Source: Gammaproteobacteria bacterium
GTDB taxonomy: Bacteria > Pseudomonadota > Gammaproteobacteria > Natronospirales > REEB76
Length of the DNA stretch: 64,000 nucleotides
Reading direction: 5' to 3'
Assembly (NCBI GenBank): GCA_027315405.1
Contig: DAHUYB010000093.1
Coordinates: 29,259-93,258, forward strand
Each line of letters opens with the position of its first letter. Positions within the stretch are counted from its first letter, which is position 1. Positions 9,849 through 19,275 of the stretch are shown here, piece by piece. Below the pieces are notes generated by a model. The model was not told the DNA's origin. It saw only the letters and a program-made list of their open reading frames with translations, and did not search any database. A program made the position numbers and the translations under genes.

Positions 9849-11563
9849 ACCGCGACGTTGAGGACACTTCCTGGAGCTGGCGCAGCATGCTTGTGCTGGG
9901 GGTGTTCACACTGGCGGCGATTGCACTGCTGGGCCGGCTGGTGTATTTGCAGATGTTCGACAACCAGTTTTTGCAGGATCAGGGCAAAGAACGTCATCTG
10001 CGCGTAGTTCAGATCCCGGCTCACCGCGGCATGATTCTCGACCGCAACGGTCAGCCGCTGGCAGTAAGCACGCCGGTGGACTCCATCTGGATGAATCCCC
10101 AAGAAATCTCCGCTGTGCCTGGCCGTATTCCCCAATTGGCTCACGCGCTTGGCATGCGCAGCCATGATGTCATGAATCTGTTGCGTCAGAACCATGATAA
10201 GCAATTCGTGTACCTGGTGCGTGATCTGGACCCCTACGCGGCGCACAAAGTGATAGCGCTTAATATTCCCGGTATCTACACCCAGCGCGAATACCGCCGT
10301 TATTACCCCGCCGGCGAAGTAGCCGCCCAGGTTTTGGGTTTCACCAACGTGGATGACGTGGGCCAGGAAGGTCTGGAGCTCGCTTATAACGACTGGTTGC
10401 ACGGCATTCCCGGTGCCGAGCGCGTCATCGTGGATCGCTACGGGCGTTCGGTGCAGGACGTGGAAAGCCTGCGCGCACCGCGGCCCGGCAAGGATTTGGT
10501 CGCCAGCATTGATTTACGCGTGCAATACCTCGCTTATCGCGCCCTCAAACAGGCGGTGCTGGAGCAGGGCGCCCAGTCCGGTTCCATTATCGTCATGGAT
10601 GCCAAGACGGGTGAAGTGCTGGCCATGGCCGACCAGCCGTCTTTCAATCCCAATAACCGCGGCGATTACCAGGCGGGTGCTTACCGCAACCGCGCAGTCA
10701 CCGATCAGTTCGAACCCGGGTCGAGCATGAAGCCGTTTACCATCGTGGCGGCATTACTTTCGGGCCGCTATACCCCCAATACCGTCATCAATACCACGCC
10801 GGGTTTTTACAAGGTGGCGGGCTACACCATTCGTGACGACAACGACTACGGTGCCATCAATCTCACCACGATTTTGGAAAAATCCAGTAATGTGGGGGCC
10901 AGCAAAATTGCCTTGTCGCTTAACCCGGAACTGCTGTGGGACACACTTGCGGCCTTTGGCTTTGGCCGTAGTAGCGGTAGCGGTTTCCCGGGCGAAGTCA
11001 CCGGTTCGCTGCCGAATTACCGCGACTGGTCCGTGGCGCGCCAAGCCACCATCTCGTACGGTTACGGTGTCGCGGTTACCGCGCTGCAACTGGCGGATGC
11101 CTACGACATCATTGGCGACAACGGTGTGAGTATGCCGCCGAGTTTTGTGCGTCTGGACGCGCCGCCGGTGGGGCAGCAGGTGATCCCCGCTGCGGTGACC
11201 GTGACCTTGCGCCGCATGCTCGAGACCGTGGTTTCCAATGAAGGTACCGGCAAGCTCGCGGGCGTCGCTGGCTATCACGTGGCGGGTAAAACCGGGACCG
11301 CGCATATCGCCCAGAATGGTGGCTATTCAAGCAGCGATTATTACTCAGTGTTCGCCGGTATCGCGCCAGCCACTGATCCGCGGCTGGTGACCGTGGTGGT
11401 GATCCGCGGACCGAGCCACGGTCAGTACTACGCCGCGACCGTGGCAGCGCCGGTATTCGCGCGCGTCATGACTGGCGCGCTCCGACTCCTGGATATTCCG
11501 CCGGATGATTTGAGCAATTTCACCACCACTGCGTATGTGGTGAAACTGGGGCATGCTTCGTGA
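9845..11563 (+). CDS. ftsI: Peptidoglycan transpeptidase FtsI (PBP3)
   Basis: 572 residues from ATG 9845, which overlaps the ftsL stop; the open frame upstream runs through ftsL and is discarded. One membrane segment (about 15-37), a pedestal/dimerisation domain, then the class B transpeptidase domain with the three active-site motifs: SSMK (nucleophile Ser293, Lys296), SSN (347-349) and KTGT (482-485). It crosslinks septal peptidoglycan in complex with FtsW. No PASTA domain is present, as expected for a gammaproteobacterium. Confidence 0.96.
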   Translation: MNRDVEDTSWSWRSMLVLGVFTLAAIALLGRLVYLQMFDNQFLQDQGKERHLRVVQIPAHRGMILDRNGQPLAVSTPVDSIWMNPQEISAVPGRIPQLAHALGMRSHDVMNLLRQNHDKQFVYLVRDLDPYAAHKVIALNIPGIYTQREYRRYYPAGEVAAQVLGFTNVDDVGQEGLELAYNDWLHGIPGAERVIVDRYGRSVQDVESLRAPRPGKDLVASIDLRVQYLAYRALKQAVLEQGAQSGSIIVMDAKTGEVLAMADQPSFNPNNRGDYQAGAYRNRAVTDQFEPGSSMKPFTIVAALLSGRYTPNTVINTTPGFYKVAGYTIRDDNDYGAINLTTILEKSSNVGASKIALSLNPELLWDTLAAFGFGRSSGSGFPGEVTGSLPNYRDWSVARQATISYGYGVAVTALQLADAYDIIGDNGVSMPPSFVRLDAPPVGQQVIPAAVTVTLRRMLETVVSNEGTGKLAGVAGYHVAGKTGTAHIAQNGGYSSSDYYSVFAGIAPATDPRLVTVVVIRGPSHGQYYAATVAAPVFARVMTGALRLLDIPPDDLSNFTTTAYVVKLGHAS

Positions 11564-13074
11564 CGGCTCAAGCCCAGCACCTGGGCGGAGTGAGCCTGGC
11601 GGAGATCCTGCGGGGTAACGCGGAGATCCCAGCGGGCCGCGATCTGAAACTGCAGGGCCTCGCTCTCGACAGTCGCGCCGTACACCCCGGATATCTTTTT
11701 CTGGCCTGCCGCGGTCACCATCATCACGGCCTTCAGCATCTTGCCGATGCGCGCGCGCGCGGCGCGCTAGCGGTGGCTTACGATCCCGAAGGGGCGCTGG
11801 ACTATCTGCCGACGCTCAAGGGGCTGCCGGCCTTCGCGGTCCGTAATCTGGAACAGCATGCCGGTTTCATGGCCGCGCGTTTCTATGGTGATCCGTCCGC
11901 GTCGCAACAAGTGGCGGCAGTAACCGGTACCAATGGCAAGACTTCCGTGAGCCTAATCACCGCCCAAGCACTCACGGAACTTGGCAAATCCTGCGGTGTG
12001 CTGGGGACGCTCGGCTACGGTCTGTATGGCAAGCTGGAAAACCCTACGCATACCACGCCGGACGCCGTCAGTGTGCAGCAATGGCTGGCGGCTTTCCGTG
12101 ATCGCGGCATACGGCACGTCAGTATGGAGGCATCCAGCCATGCGCTTGATCAGGGCCGCTTGTCAGGCGTGCATGTCGGCGTAGCTGTGTTCACCAATCT
12201 TACCCGTGATCATCTGGACTATCACGTCAACATGGAGAGTTACGCTGCCGCCAAACACCGGCTATTCGAAATGCCGGGCCTGAAACAGGCGGTAATCAAT
12301 CTGGATGACGCTTTCGGTCAGGAGTTATCACGCAGTTTGCCGGATAGTGTTGATGGCATCGGCTATACCCTCGAATCCACGCGTATTCACAATGGCAAGA
12401 TACTGCGTGCTACGAACGTGCTATTGCATTCCGGCGGAATGGGATTTGACGTGGAAGGCGATTTTGGTACCGGACATATTGATTGCCGCCTGCTCGGTGA
12501 TTTCAACGTGCACAACCTGTTGGCGGTGCTGGGCGTATTGCTGGCGCTGGATATTTCATTTGTTGATGCGCTGCGTGTACTCGGGAGCGCACGCACAGTC
12601 CCGGGCCGCATGGAATGTTTCAGTAGTATCCGGATGCCGCTGGTGGTGGTGGATTATGCGCATACACCGGATGCCTTGGAAAAGGCGCTGACTGCGGTAC
12701 GCGCCCACTGCCGTGGGCAGGTGTGGTGCGTATTCGGCTGCGGCGGCGAGCGTGACCGCGGCAAGCGGCCACTGATGGGGGCAATCGCCGCACGACTTGC
12801 GGATCGCGTGATTCTGACCGATGACAATCCGCGTCACCAGGACGGCGACGCCATTATCACTGAAATTATGGCCGGTATCGGTGATCGCAGCCGGGTGCAG
12901 GTGCAGCGCAACCGTGCCCAGGCCCTGGCGCAGGCGATTAATGCCGCGAGCCCGGACGACGTGGTGCTGGTGGCTGGCAAAGGGCACGAATCCTACCAAA
13001 TTGTCGGTGACCACCCATTACCTTACAGCGACCGCGACACAGTGGCGGCGCTGTTCAAGGGGGCGCAGGCATGA
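11560..13074 (+). CDS. murE: UDP-MurNAc-L-Ala-D-Glu:meso-diaminopimelate ligase MurE
   Basis: 504 residues. The ATP loop GTNGKT is at 123-128, and the carbamylated-lysine and central Mur ligase regions follow (SMEASSHALDQGRLSGV, FTNLTRDHLDYH). The C-terminal DNPR motif (422-425) is the specificity determinant for meso-diaminopimelate rather than lysine, so the wall is of the A1-gamma type. The GTG start overlaps the ftsI stop (GTGA), and the stop overlaps murF (ATGA). Confidence 0.96.
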   Translation: MTAQAQHLGGVSLAEILRGNAEIPAGRDLKLQGLALDSRAVHPGYLFLACRGHHHHGLQHLADARARGALAVAYDPEGALDYLPTLKGLPAFAVRNLEQHAGFMAARFYGDPSASQQVAAVTGTNGKTSVSLITAQALTELGKSCGVLGTLGYGLYGKLENPTHTTPDAVSVQQWLAAFRDRGIRHVSMEASSHALDQGRLSGVHVGVAVFTNLTRDHLDYHVNMESYAAAKHRLFEMPGLKQAVINLDDAFGQELSRSLPDSVDGIGYTLESTRIHNGKILRATNVLLHSGGMGFDVEGDFGTGHIDCRLLGDFNVHNLLAVLGVLLALDISFVDALRVLGSARTVPGRMECFSSIRMPLVVVDYAHTPDALEKALTAVRAHCRGQVWCVFGCGGERDRGKRPLMGAIAARLADRVILTDDNPRHQDGDAIITEIMAGIGDRSRVQVQRNRAQALAQAINAASPDDVVLVAGKGHESYQIVGDHPLPYSDRDTVAALFKGAQA

Positions 13075-14453
13075 GCGTGCGCCGGCTTTCGGAGGTGGCC
13101 GCGGCGACCGGCGGCAGGCTGGTGGGACCTGATTGCGAATTCCTGCGGGTCGGCAGTGATACGCGCAAGCTCATGGCCGGCGAATTGTTCGTGGCTTTGC
13201 GCGGACCGAATTATAACGGCCACGAATTTGTGATGCAGGCCGAAAAACTCGGTGCCAGCGGCGCATTGGTTGAACATCCGATACTTTGTCATCTACCGCA
13301 AGTGGTGGTGCGGGATACGCGCCGGGCTCTGGGTGCGTATGCGGCCCATTGGCGTGCGCAGTTCAGCATTCCGGTGATTGGCGTCACCGGTTCTAACGGC
13401 AAGACCACGGTCAAGGAAATGATCGCCAGTATTCTGCGCCGCCGCCGCATCACGCTCGCTACCCGCGGCAACCTCAATAACGACATCGGCGTACCACTGA
13501 CCCTGCTGGAACTGAACGAGAAGCACCGCGCCGCCATCATCGAAATGGGCACCAACCATCCCGGAGAAATAGCTTATCTGGCGTCTGTGATTTCCGCCAA
13601 TGTGGGTGTGATAACTAATGCCGGCGCGGCTCATCTGGAGGCGCTCGGTAGCATTCAGGGTGTGGCTCTGGAAAAAGGCGCACTGTACGCCGGTTTGCGC
13701 ACCAACGGCGTCGCGATCATCAATGCGGATGACGTGTACGCATCAGTATGGCGGGAAATGGCCGGCCGGCGCGCACAGCGTAGTTTCGGTCTGACTGAAC
13801 TCGCGGATTTTCATCCACAATCCGATTCGCTCAAACAATTGCCCACCGGCGTGTGGGCTTTCCGGCTGGTATCGCCCGCGGGTGAGGCAAGCATTCAGTT
13901 ATCGTTACCTGGCCGGCATAACGTGATAAATGCCCTGGCCGCCGCCGCTGCTGCTAGTGCCGCCGGAGCCAGCCTTGACGATGTCATGAGTGGACTCGCC
14001 AACATCCCGGTCATCGGCGGCCGCTTGATTGTGCTGCCGGGCGCCCGCGGTTGCCGTCTGATAGACGATAGCTACAACGCCAATCCTCAATCTTTGAAGA
14101 CCGCCATGGAATTCGCCCTGAGTCTGGGCGATCCGGTATGGCTGGCGCTTGGGGATATGGCTGAACTGGGCGAGAGTGCTGCCGCACTGCATGCCGATTG
14201 CGGCGAGCTCGCGCGCCTGCTGGGTATTGCACGCCTGTTCAGTTTCGGCAGCCTGGGTCTGCATGCGACCGAGCACTTTGGCCAAGGCGCGGAGCATTTT
14301 GTAGATCGGGAAGCCTTGATTGCTTCATTACGCAGCAGTCTGCGTCCGGGAATCACGTTGCTCATCAAAGGCTCGCGTAGCATGCGCATGGAGCGCGTGG
14401 TGGAAGCCTTGCGTGCACCACAGGTGGTCGGCAAGACTTCGGGGGATAGCTGA
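13071..14453 (+). CDS. murF: UDP-MurNAc-tripeptide:D-Ala-D-Ala ligase MurF
   Basis: 460 residues with the three Mur ligase domains. The N-terminal MurF-specific domain (VGSDTRKLMAGELFVALRG) binds UDP, GSNGKT (107-112) is the ATP loop, and the C-terminal domain contains LIDDSYNANPQSLKTAM. It adds D-Ala-D-Ala to complete the pentapeptide precursor in the cytoplasm. The enzyme supplying D-Ala-D-Ala (Ddl) is not encoded in this window. Confidence 0.96.
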   Translation: MSVRRLSEVAAATGGRLVGPDCEFLRVGSDTRKLMAGELFVALRGPNYNGHEFVMQAEKLGASGALVEHPILCHLPQVVVRDTRRALGAYAAHWRAQFSIPVIGVTGSNGKTTVKEMIASILRRRRITLATRGNLNNDIGVPLTLLELNEKHRAAIIEMGTNHPGEIAYLASVISANVGVITNAGAAHLEALGSIQGVALEKGALYAGLRTNGVAIINADDVYASVWREMAGRRAQRSFGLTELADFHPQSDSLKQLPTGVWAFRLVSPAGEASIQLSLPGRHNVINALAAAAAASAAGASLDDVMSGLANIPVIGGRLIVLPGARGCRLIDDSYNANPQSLKTAMEFALSLGDPVWLALGDMAELGESAAALHADCGELARLLGIARLFSFGSLGLHATEHFGQGAEHFVDREALIASLRSSLRPGITLLIKGSRSMRMERVVEALRAPQVVGKTSGDS

Positions 14454-14456
14454 ATC

Positions 14457-15539
14457 ATGCTGTTATTCCTCACCGAATACCTGACGCGTTATGACTCTGC
14501 GTTTCACGTATTCTCCTATCTTACCTTCCGTGCCATCCTCGGTGTGCTTACCGCCTTGCTGCTGTCATTTCTCACCGGACCTAGCATGATCCGGCGGTTG
14601 AGTTCCCGTCAGATTGGCCAGAGCGTGCGTAACGACGGACCACAGTCACATCTTGCCAAGGCAGGTACGCCGACCATGGGCGGTACCCTGATCCTTGTCA
14701 CCATCATCATCACCGCATTGTTATGGTCGGATCTGCGCAATCGCTATGTATGGGTATTGATCGGTGTCACCGTGGCGTTCGGTCTCATCGGTTTCGCCGA
14801 CGATTACAGGAAACTGGTATTACGCAATTCCAAGGGGCTGTCGGCCGGTGGCAAGTATTTTCTGCAGTCTCTCGTGGGTCTGGCGGCGGCGGTGGCCTTA
14901 TATATCAGTCATCGTGATGCTACCGAGATCGAATACATTGTGCCCTTGCTGAAGCACGTCTCGGTGAGCTTCGGCGGGTTCTTCATCCTTATCACCTATT
15001 TTGTGGTGGTTGGTATGAGCAATGCGGTGAACCTCACCGATGGCCTGGACGGGCTCGCCATCATGCCGGCGGTGATGGTGGGCGGTGCACTGGGTGTATT
15101 TGGCTATGCTTCCGGCAATTTCAATTTTGCTCACTACCTTACTATCCCGTATCTGCCCGGTACCGGCGAGATTGTCGTTTACTGCGGCGCGCTGGTCGGC
15201 GCCGGACTCGGGTTCCTGTGGTTCAACGCCTATCCGGCGCAGGTGTTCATGGGCGATGTCGGTGCGCTGGCTCTGGGCGCTGCCCTTGGTACTTTGGGGG
15301 TGATCGTGCGCCAGGAAATCGTGCTGTTCATCATGGGCGGTGTGTTTGTCATGGAGACGGTTTCCGTCATCTTGCAGGTGGGTTCCTTCAAGCTCACCGG
15401 CCGGCGGCTTTTCCGTATGGCGCCGTTGCATCATCACTTTGAATTGAAAGGCTGGCCGGAGCCGCGCGTTATCGTGCGCTTCTGGATCATCACGGTGATC
15501 CTGGTTCTCATCGGCCTGTCCACACTCAAGGTGCGCTGA
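14457..15539 (+). CDS. mraY: Phospho-MurNAc-pentapeptide transferase MraY
   Basis: 360 residues, about ten membrane segments. Signature loops are present: [17 protein letters not shown] with the paired aspartates, [10 protein letters not shown], and HHHFELKGW near the C-terminus. MraY transfers phospho-MurNAc-pentapeptide to undecaprenyl phosphate to form lipid I at the inner membrane. It begins 4 bases after murF with ATG 14457. Confidence 0.97.
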   Translation: MLLFLTEYLTRYDSAFHVFSYLTFRAILGVLTALLLSFLTGPSMIRRLSSRQIGQSVRNDGPQSHLAKAGTPTMGGTLILVTIIITALLWSDLRNRYVWVLIGVTVAFGLIGFADDYRKLVLRNSKGLSAGGKYFLQSLVGLAAAVALYISHRDATEIEYIVPLLKHVSVSFGGFFILITYFVVVGMSNAVNLTDGLDGLAIMPAVMVGGALGVFGYASGNFNFAHYLTIPYLPGTGEIVVYCGALVGAGLGFLWFNAYPAQVFMGDVGALALGAALGTLGVIVRQEIVLFIMGGVFVMETVSVILQVGSFKLTGRRLFRMAPLHHHFELKGWPEPRVIVRFWIITVILVLIGLSTLKVR

Positions 15540-15548
15540 GGAAAACGC

Positions 15549-16892
15549 ATGCAGATGCCGCAGCACCGCCCCCGGACACTTATCATCGGCCTCGGTAAGA
15601 CCGGGTTGTCGTGTGCACGCTTCCTGGCGGGTCATGGCGTGGAGGTGGCGGTCACCGACAACCGCGAGCGGCCGCCGGGACTCAAAGAGCTGCGCAACAT
15701 GGTTCCGGATGCGGCAGTGTTTGTCGGTGGTTTTTCCGAGGAGGCGCTTAAACGTGCAGACCAGGTGGTGCTTTCACCGGGCATCGCGCTGGCCACGCCG
15801 TTTATCGCCAAGGCGCGGAGTTTGGGTCTGCCGGTATTCGGCGATATCGAGTTGTTCGCGCGCCAGACCCATGCGCCGGTAGTGGCCATCACCGGTTCCA
15901 ACGGCAAGAGCACAGTCACCACGCTGCTGGGACGCATGTCGGAACAAGCCGGCATCGACGTGCGCGTGGGCGGCAATCTCGGCACGCCGGCTTTGGACTT
16001 GATTCAGGATAAGGAACCGCAGCTGTATGTACTGGAATTGTCCAGCTTCCAGCTCGAAGTCACCGCTTCACTACAGTGCGTGGCGGCGACGGTGCTCAAC
16101 GTCTCACCGGATCATCTGGATCGTTACGCCGCACTGGCGGATTACGCCGCCGCCAAAGCGCGGATTTTTAATCACTGCGACGTGGCGGTGGTGAACCGCG
16201 ACGATGCCCGGGTGCGCGCCATGCCGAAACCCGGGCAAAAGCACTTGAGCTTCGGCCTACAAGCAGCGGACGCTGGTAACTATGGTTTGGTCATCCACGG
16301 CGGCGAACGCTGGCTGGCGCGGGGTGCGGAGAGGTTGTTGCGCGCGGAGGAGTTACGCATACGTGGCGATCACAATCTGGCGAATGCGCTGGCGGCGCTG
16401 GCGCTGGGTGAAGCGGCAGGTTTGCCCAGAGCAGCCATGCTGACCGCACTCAAGGAGTTCGGCGGCTTGCCGCATCGCATGCAGCATGTGGCAGCGGTCC
16501 GCGGCGTGAGCTATTACGATGATTCTAAGGGCACAAACGTGGGCGCAACGCTGGCGGCGGTTTCGGGTTTATCGGGACCGCTGGTATTGATTGCCGGCGG
16601 TGACGGCAAGCAGCAGGATTTTTCACCATTGGTGGAAGCCTTGGCGGGTAAGACGCGTGCCGTGGTGCTGTTGGGAAAGGATGCGTCTGCGATCGCGGCC
16701 GTGCTCGCCGCGCGCTTGCCGGTGCAGCAGGTGAAAGACATGGAAGCGGCGGTGCAAGCTGCAGCTCAGCTCGCGCAGCCCGGCGATCTGGTACTGCTGT
16801 CACCCGCCTGCTCGAGTCTCGATATGTTCGACAACTTCGAACACCGTGGCCGGATATTCACACAAGCAGTGAGGAGAATCGCCGGTGGATGA
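15549..16892 (+). CDS. murD: UDP-MurNAc-L-alanine:D-glutamate ligase MurD
   Basis: 447 residues. The N-terminal Rossmann domain (TLIIGLGKTGLSCARFLA) binds UDP, GSNGKS (116-121) is the ATP loop, NVSPDHLDRY is in the central domain, and LSPACSSLDMFDNFEHRG is the C-terminal MurD signature. It adds D-Glu to UDP-MurNAc-L-Ala. Its 3' end overlaps ftsW by 8 bases. Confidence 0.96.
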   Translation: MQMPQHRPRTLIIGLGKTGLSCARFLAGHGVEVAVTDNRERPPGLKELRNMVPDAAVFVGGFSEEALKRADQVVLSPGIALATPFIAKARSLGLPVFGDIELFARQTHAPVVAITGSNGKSTVTTLLGRMSEQAGIDVRVGGNLGTPALDLIQDKEPQLYVLELSSFQLEVTASLQCVAATVLNVSPDHLDRYAALADYAAAKARIFNHCDVAVVNRDDARVRAMPKPGQKHLSFGLQAADAGNYGLVIHGGERWLARGAERLLRAEELRIRGDHNLANALAALALGEAAGLPRAAMLTALKEFGGLPHRMQHVAAVRGVSYYDDSKGTNVGATLAAVSGLSGPLVLIAGGDGKQQDFSPLVEALAGKTRAVVLLGKDASAIAAVLAARLPVQQVKDMEAAVQAAAQLAQPGDLVLLSPACSSLDMFDNFEHRGRIFTQAVRRIAGG

Positions 16893-18051
16893 AGCGCAAC
16901 CCATCGCTGGCGGTAAGCGCGTGCCGGCGCCGGACCGGCTGCTGTTGCTGACCGCGGCGGTGATTCTGGCCCTAGGCCTGGTGATGGTCGCGTCCGCGTC
17001 CATCACCCTGGCCGACAAGGTGACCGGCAATCCATTCTATTACCTGGAGCGCCAGCTCGCGTACACGGTGATCGGCCTCGGTATTGGCATGGCCGCGTAT
17101 TCGTTGCCTTTGTTCTGGTGGCAGCGCTCCAATTTTTTATTGTTGATCCTGGCACTGGGACTGCTGGCGGTCGTCTTGGTGCCGGGTATCGGACGGCATG
17201 TCAATGGCAGCATCCGTTGGGTGGTGATGGGTCCGTTTCACCTGCAGGTCTCGGAACCCGCACGTCTGCTTATCCTTATATACATTGCGGGTTATGGCGT
17301 GCGCCGGCACATGCAGCTGAGCACGCAATTCACGGGCTCTCTCAAGCCCATGCTGGTGATGGCGTTGGCGGCGCTACTGCTCTTGGCGGAACCAGATTTC
17401 GGCGCGGCCATGGTTTTGATCGCGGCGGCTATGGCCATGCTGTTTTTCAGCGGCGCGCGCCTGCGGGATTTCGCGATATTCGCAGTGCTGGGGGTGATCG
17501 GTTTCATTGTGCTGGCGGTGGCTTCGCCCTACCGGCTGGAACGCATCACCGGTTTTCTGCACCCCTGGAGCCATCCTTTCGACAGCGGTTTCCAGCTCAC
17601 CCAGTCGCTGATTGCCATCGGCCGTGGCGGATTCTTCGGGGTGGGTTTGGGCGAGAGCGTACAGAAACTTTTTTATCTACCGGAAGCACACACCGACTTT
17701 CTGTTTGCGGTATTGGCGGAAGAGTTGGGTTTGCTGGGTTGCCTCGCGGTCCTTGCGCTGTATTTCGTTTTCACCTGGCGCGCCATTGTCATTGCGCGGC
17801 AAGCGGCGAAGAAAGGCCGGATGTTCGGCGCCAATCTCGCCTTCGGCCTGGGTTTGTGGGTCGGGTTGCAGGCGTTCATCAACATGGGTGTCAACATGGG
17901 CTTGCTGCCTACCAAAGGTTTGACATTGCCGCTCATGAGCTATGGCGGCAGCAGCCTGATTGTGGTGTGTGCCGCCATCGGTCTGATCCTGCGTGTGGAC
18001 CGGGAAACCCATGTGAGACGCTTCTGGCTTGAACAGGAAACAGCGGCATGA
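16885..18051 (+). CDS. ftsW: Septal peptidoglycan glycosyltransferase FtsW (SEDS family)
   Basis: 388 residues from GTG 16885, overlapping the murD stop. About ten membrane segments. SEDS hallmarks are GRHVNGSIRWVVMGPFHLQ in the large loop region, FQLTQSLIAIGRGGFFGVGL, LPEAHTDFLFAVLAEELGLLG (with the essential Asp) and TKGLTLPLMSYGGSS. FtsW polymerises lipid II at the septum with FtsI. The gene after it normally overlaps or abuts; here about 147 bases separate it from murG. Confidence 0.95.
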   Translation: MDEAQPIAGGKRVPAPDRLLLLTAAVILALGLVMVASASITLADKVTGNPFYYLERQLAYTVIGLGIGMAAYSLPLFWWQRSNFLLLILALGLLAVVLVPGIGRHVNGSIRWVVMGPFHLQVSEPARLLILIYIAGYGVRRHMQLSTQFTGSLKPMLVMALAALLLLAEPDFGAAMVLIAAAMAMLFFSGARLRDFAIFAVLGVIGFIVLAVASPYRLERITGFLHPWSHPFDSGFQLTQSLIAIGRGGFFGVGLGESVQKLFYLPEAHTDFLFAVLAEELGLLGCLAVLALYFVFTWRAIVIARQAAKKGRMFGANLAFGLGLWVGLQAFINMGVNMGLLPTKGLTLPLMSYGGSSLIVVCAAIGLILRVDRETHVRRFWLEQETAA

Positions 18052-18061
18052 CGAGAGGCCA

Positions 18062-18202
18062 ATGAAAATCGTGATCGTGGCTGGAGGGCAAGCCGGAAAC
18101 AGGCAAATGTCCAGTGGACATTCACCCCGACGAGCGCGAGGCAGGGTTGCCGAGCTGGTCAGCACATCAAGGACGGTTCTGTGGTCAACGAGAGGTATAT
18201 GA
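18062..18202 (+). CDS. Short leader ORF whose start mimics murG
   Basis: An open frame of 46 codons begins MKIVIVAGGQAG, almost the MurG N-terminus ([12 protein letters not shown]). The first 27 bases match murG at 22 positions. A GAGAGG sequence precedes it, and its TGA (18200-18202) overlaps the murG ATG in an ATGA tetrad, so translation could be coupled. After residue 12 the frame reads NRQMSSGHSPRRARGRV and no longer resembles MurG. Inference: an insertion of about 110 bases at the murG start with the 5' end duplicated or rebuilt. Whether the peptide is made is unknown. Confidence 0.45.
   Translation: MKIVIVAGGQAGNRQMSSGHSPRRARGRVAELVSTSRTVLWSTRGI
18106..18122. repeat. Perfect 17-base palindrome inside the murG leader
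   Basis: AATGTCCA-g-TGGACATT: two 8-base arms around one base. It sits in the stretch that separates the two murG-like starts. No known operator matches; it could be the hairpin end of a small inserted element or a protein site. Confidence 0.55.
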
Positions 18203-19275
18203 AGATCGTGATTATGGCGGGAGGCACAGGCGGTCATGTTTTCCCGGCGCTGGCGGTGGCGGAAGTGCTGCGCGCACACGGGCATGAGCTCGCCTGGATG
18301 GGAACGCAAACGGGATTGGAAGTAGGCGTGGCGGCCCGCGCCGGCATACCCATGGAATGCATTCAGGTGGGCGGGGTGCGCGGTAAAGACATGGCAACCC
18401 TGCTAAAAGCACCGTTCACAGTGCTGCGCGCCGTAGCTGAAGCACGCGCTATTTTCCAGCGGTTTAAACCCAAGGTAGCCTTGGGCATGGGCGGATTTGC
18501 CAGCGGTCCCGGCGGCCTGGCCGCGCGCTTGTTGGGCTGCCCATTGGTGCTGCACGAACAAAATGCGATTCCAGGCATGACCAATCGCGTGCTCAGTCAT
18601 GTGGCAATCCAAGTGCTGGAAGGATTCCCTAAAAGTTTTGCCGCATCCCGGCATGCGCACTATGTGGGTAACCCGGTGCGCGCCGGTATCACGGAACTGT
18701 CCCCACCCGAAATCCGGTTTGCAAATCGCGCCGGCAAAGGGCGGCTGCTGGTGATCGGCGGCAGCCAGGGCGCGCGGGTGCTGAACGACAACGTGCCGCC
18801 AGCGCTGGCGCAACTGGATGCCGCACTGTGCCCCGAAGTCTGGCATCAGACGGGCGTCCGTGACGCCGGGCGGGTGGTGTCGGCCTACCGGAAATTCGGC
18901 GTGGTTGCGCGTGTCATGCCGTTCATCGAAGACATGACGGCTGCTTATGGCTGGGCGGATCTGGCGCTGTGCCGCGCCGGTGCGCTCACGGTGTCAGAAC
19001 TGGCGGTGGCGGGACTGGGCGCCGTGCTGGTACCGTTTGCCGCCGCGGTCGATGATCATCAGAGCCGCAACGCGGCATTTCTCGCCGATGCCAGCGCGTC
19101 AGAGTTGTTGCCTGAATCCAAAATTTCACCGCAGACCCTGAGCACTTTACTCGCTCACCTGCTGCGTGACCGGAATCTCATGCTGGGTATGGCTAAGCGC
19201 GCGCGGGCGTTGGCCAAAGCAGATGCCGCTGAAAAAGTCGCCGAGGTTTGTTTGCAGGTGGGGGCACTCGCATGA
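18199..19275 (+). CDS. murG: UDP-GlcNAc:lipid I N-acetylglucosaminyltransferase MurG
   Basis: 358 residues from ATG 18199, preceded by GAGAGG at good spacing; the frame is also open from GTG 18181. [19 protein letters not shown] (GGTGGH loop, residues 9-14), [27 protein letters not shown] and [16 protein letters not shown] (GT28 acceptor and donor motifs) are present. MurG adds GlcNAc to lipid I at the cytoplasmic face to make lipid II. The stop overlaps the murC start (ATGA). Confidence 0.96.
   Translation: MKIVIMAGGTGGHVFPALAVAEVLRAHGHELAWMGTQTGLEVGVAARAGIPMECIQVGGVRGKDMATLLKAPFTVLRAVAEARAIFQRFKPKVALGMGGFASGPGGLAARLLGCPLVLHEQNAIPGMTNRVLSHVAIQVLEGFPKSFAASRHAHYVGNPVRAGITELSPPEIRFANRAGKGRLLVIGGSQGARVLNDNVPPALAQLDAALCPEVWHQTGVRDAGRVVSAYRKFGVVARVMPFIEDMTAAYGWADLALCRAGALTVSELAVAGLGAVLVPFAAAVDDHQSRNAAFLADASASELLPESKISPQTLSTLLAHLLRDRNLMLGMAKRARALAKADAAEKVAEVCLQVGALA

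Noticed and set aside
18106..18122. LexA or other known operator
   Set aside because: AATGTCCAGTGGACATT does not fit CTG-N10-CAG or any other operator I can name.
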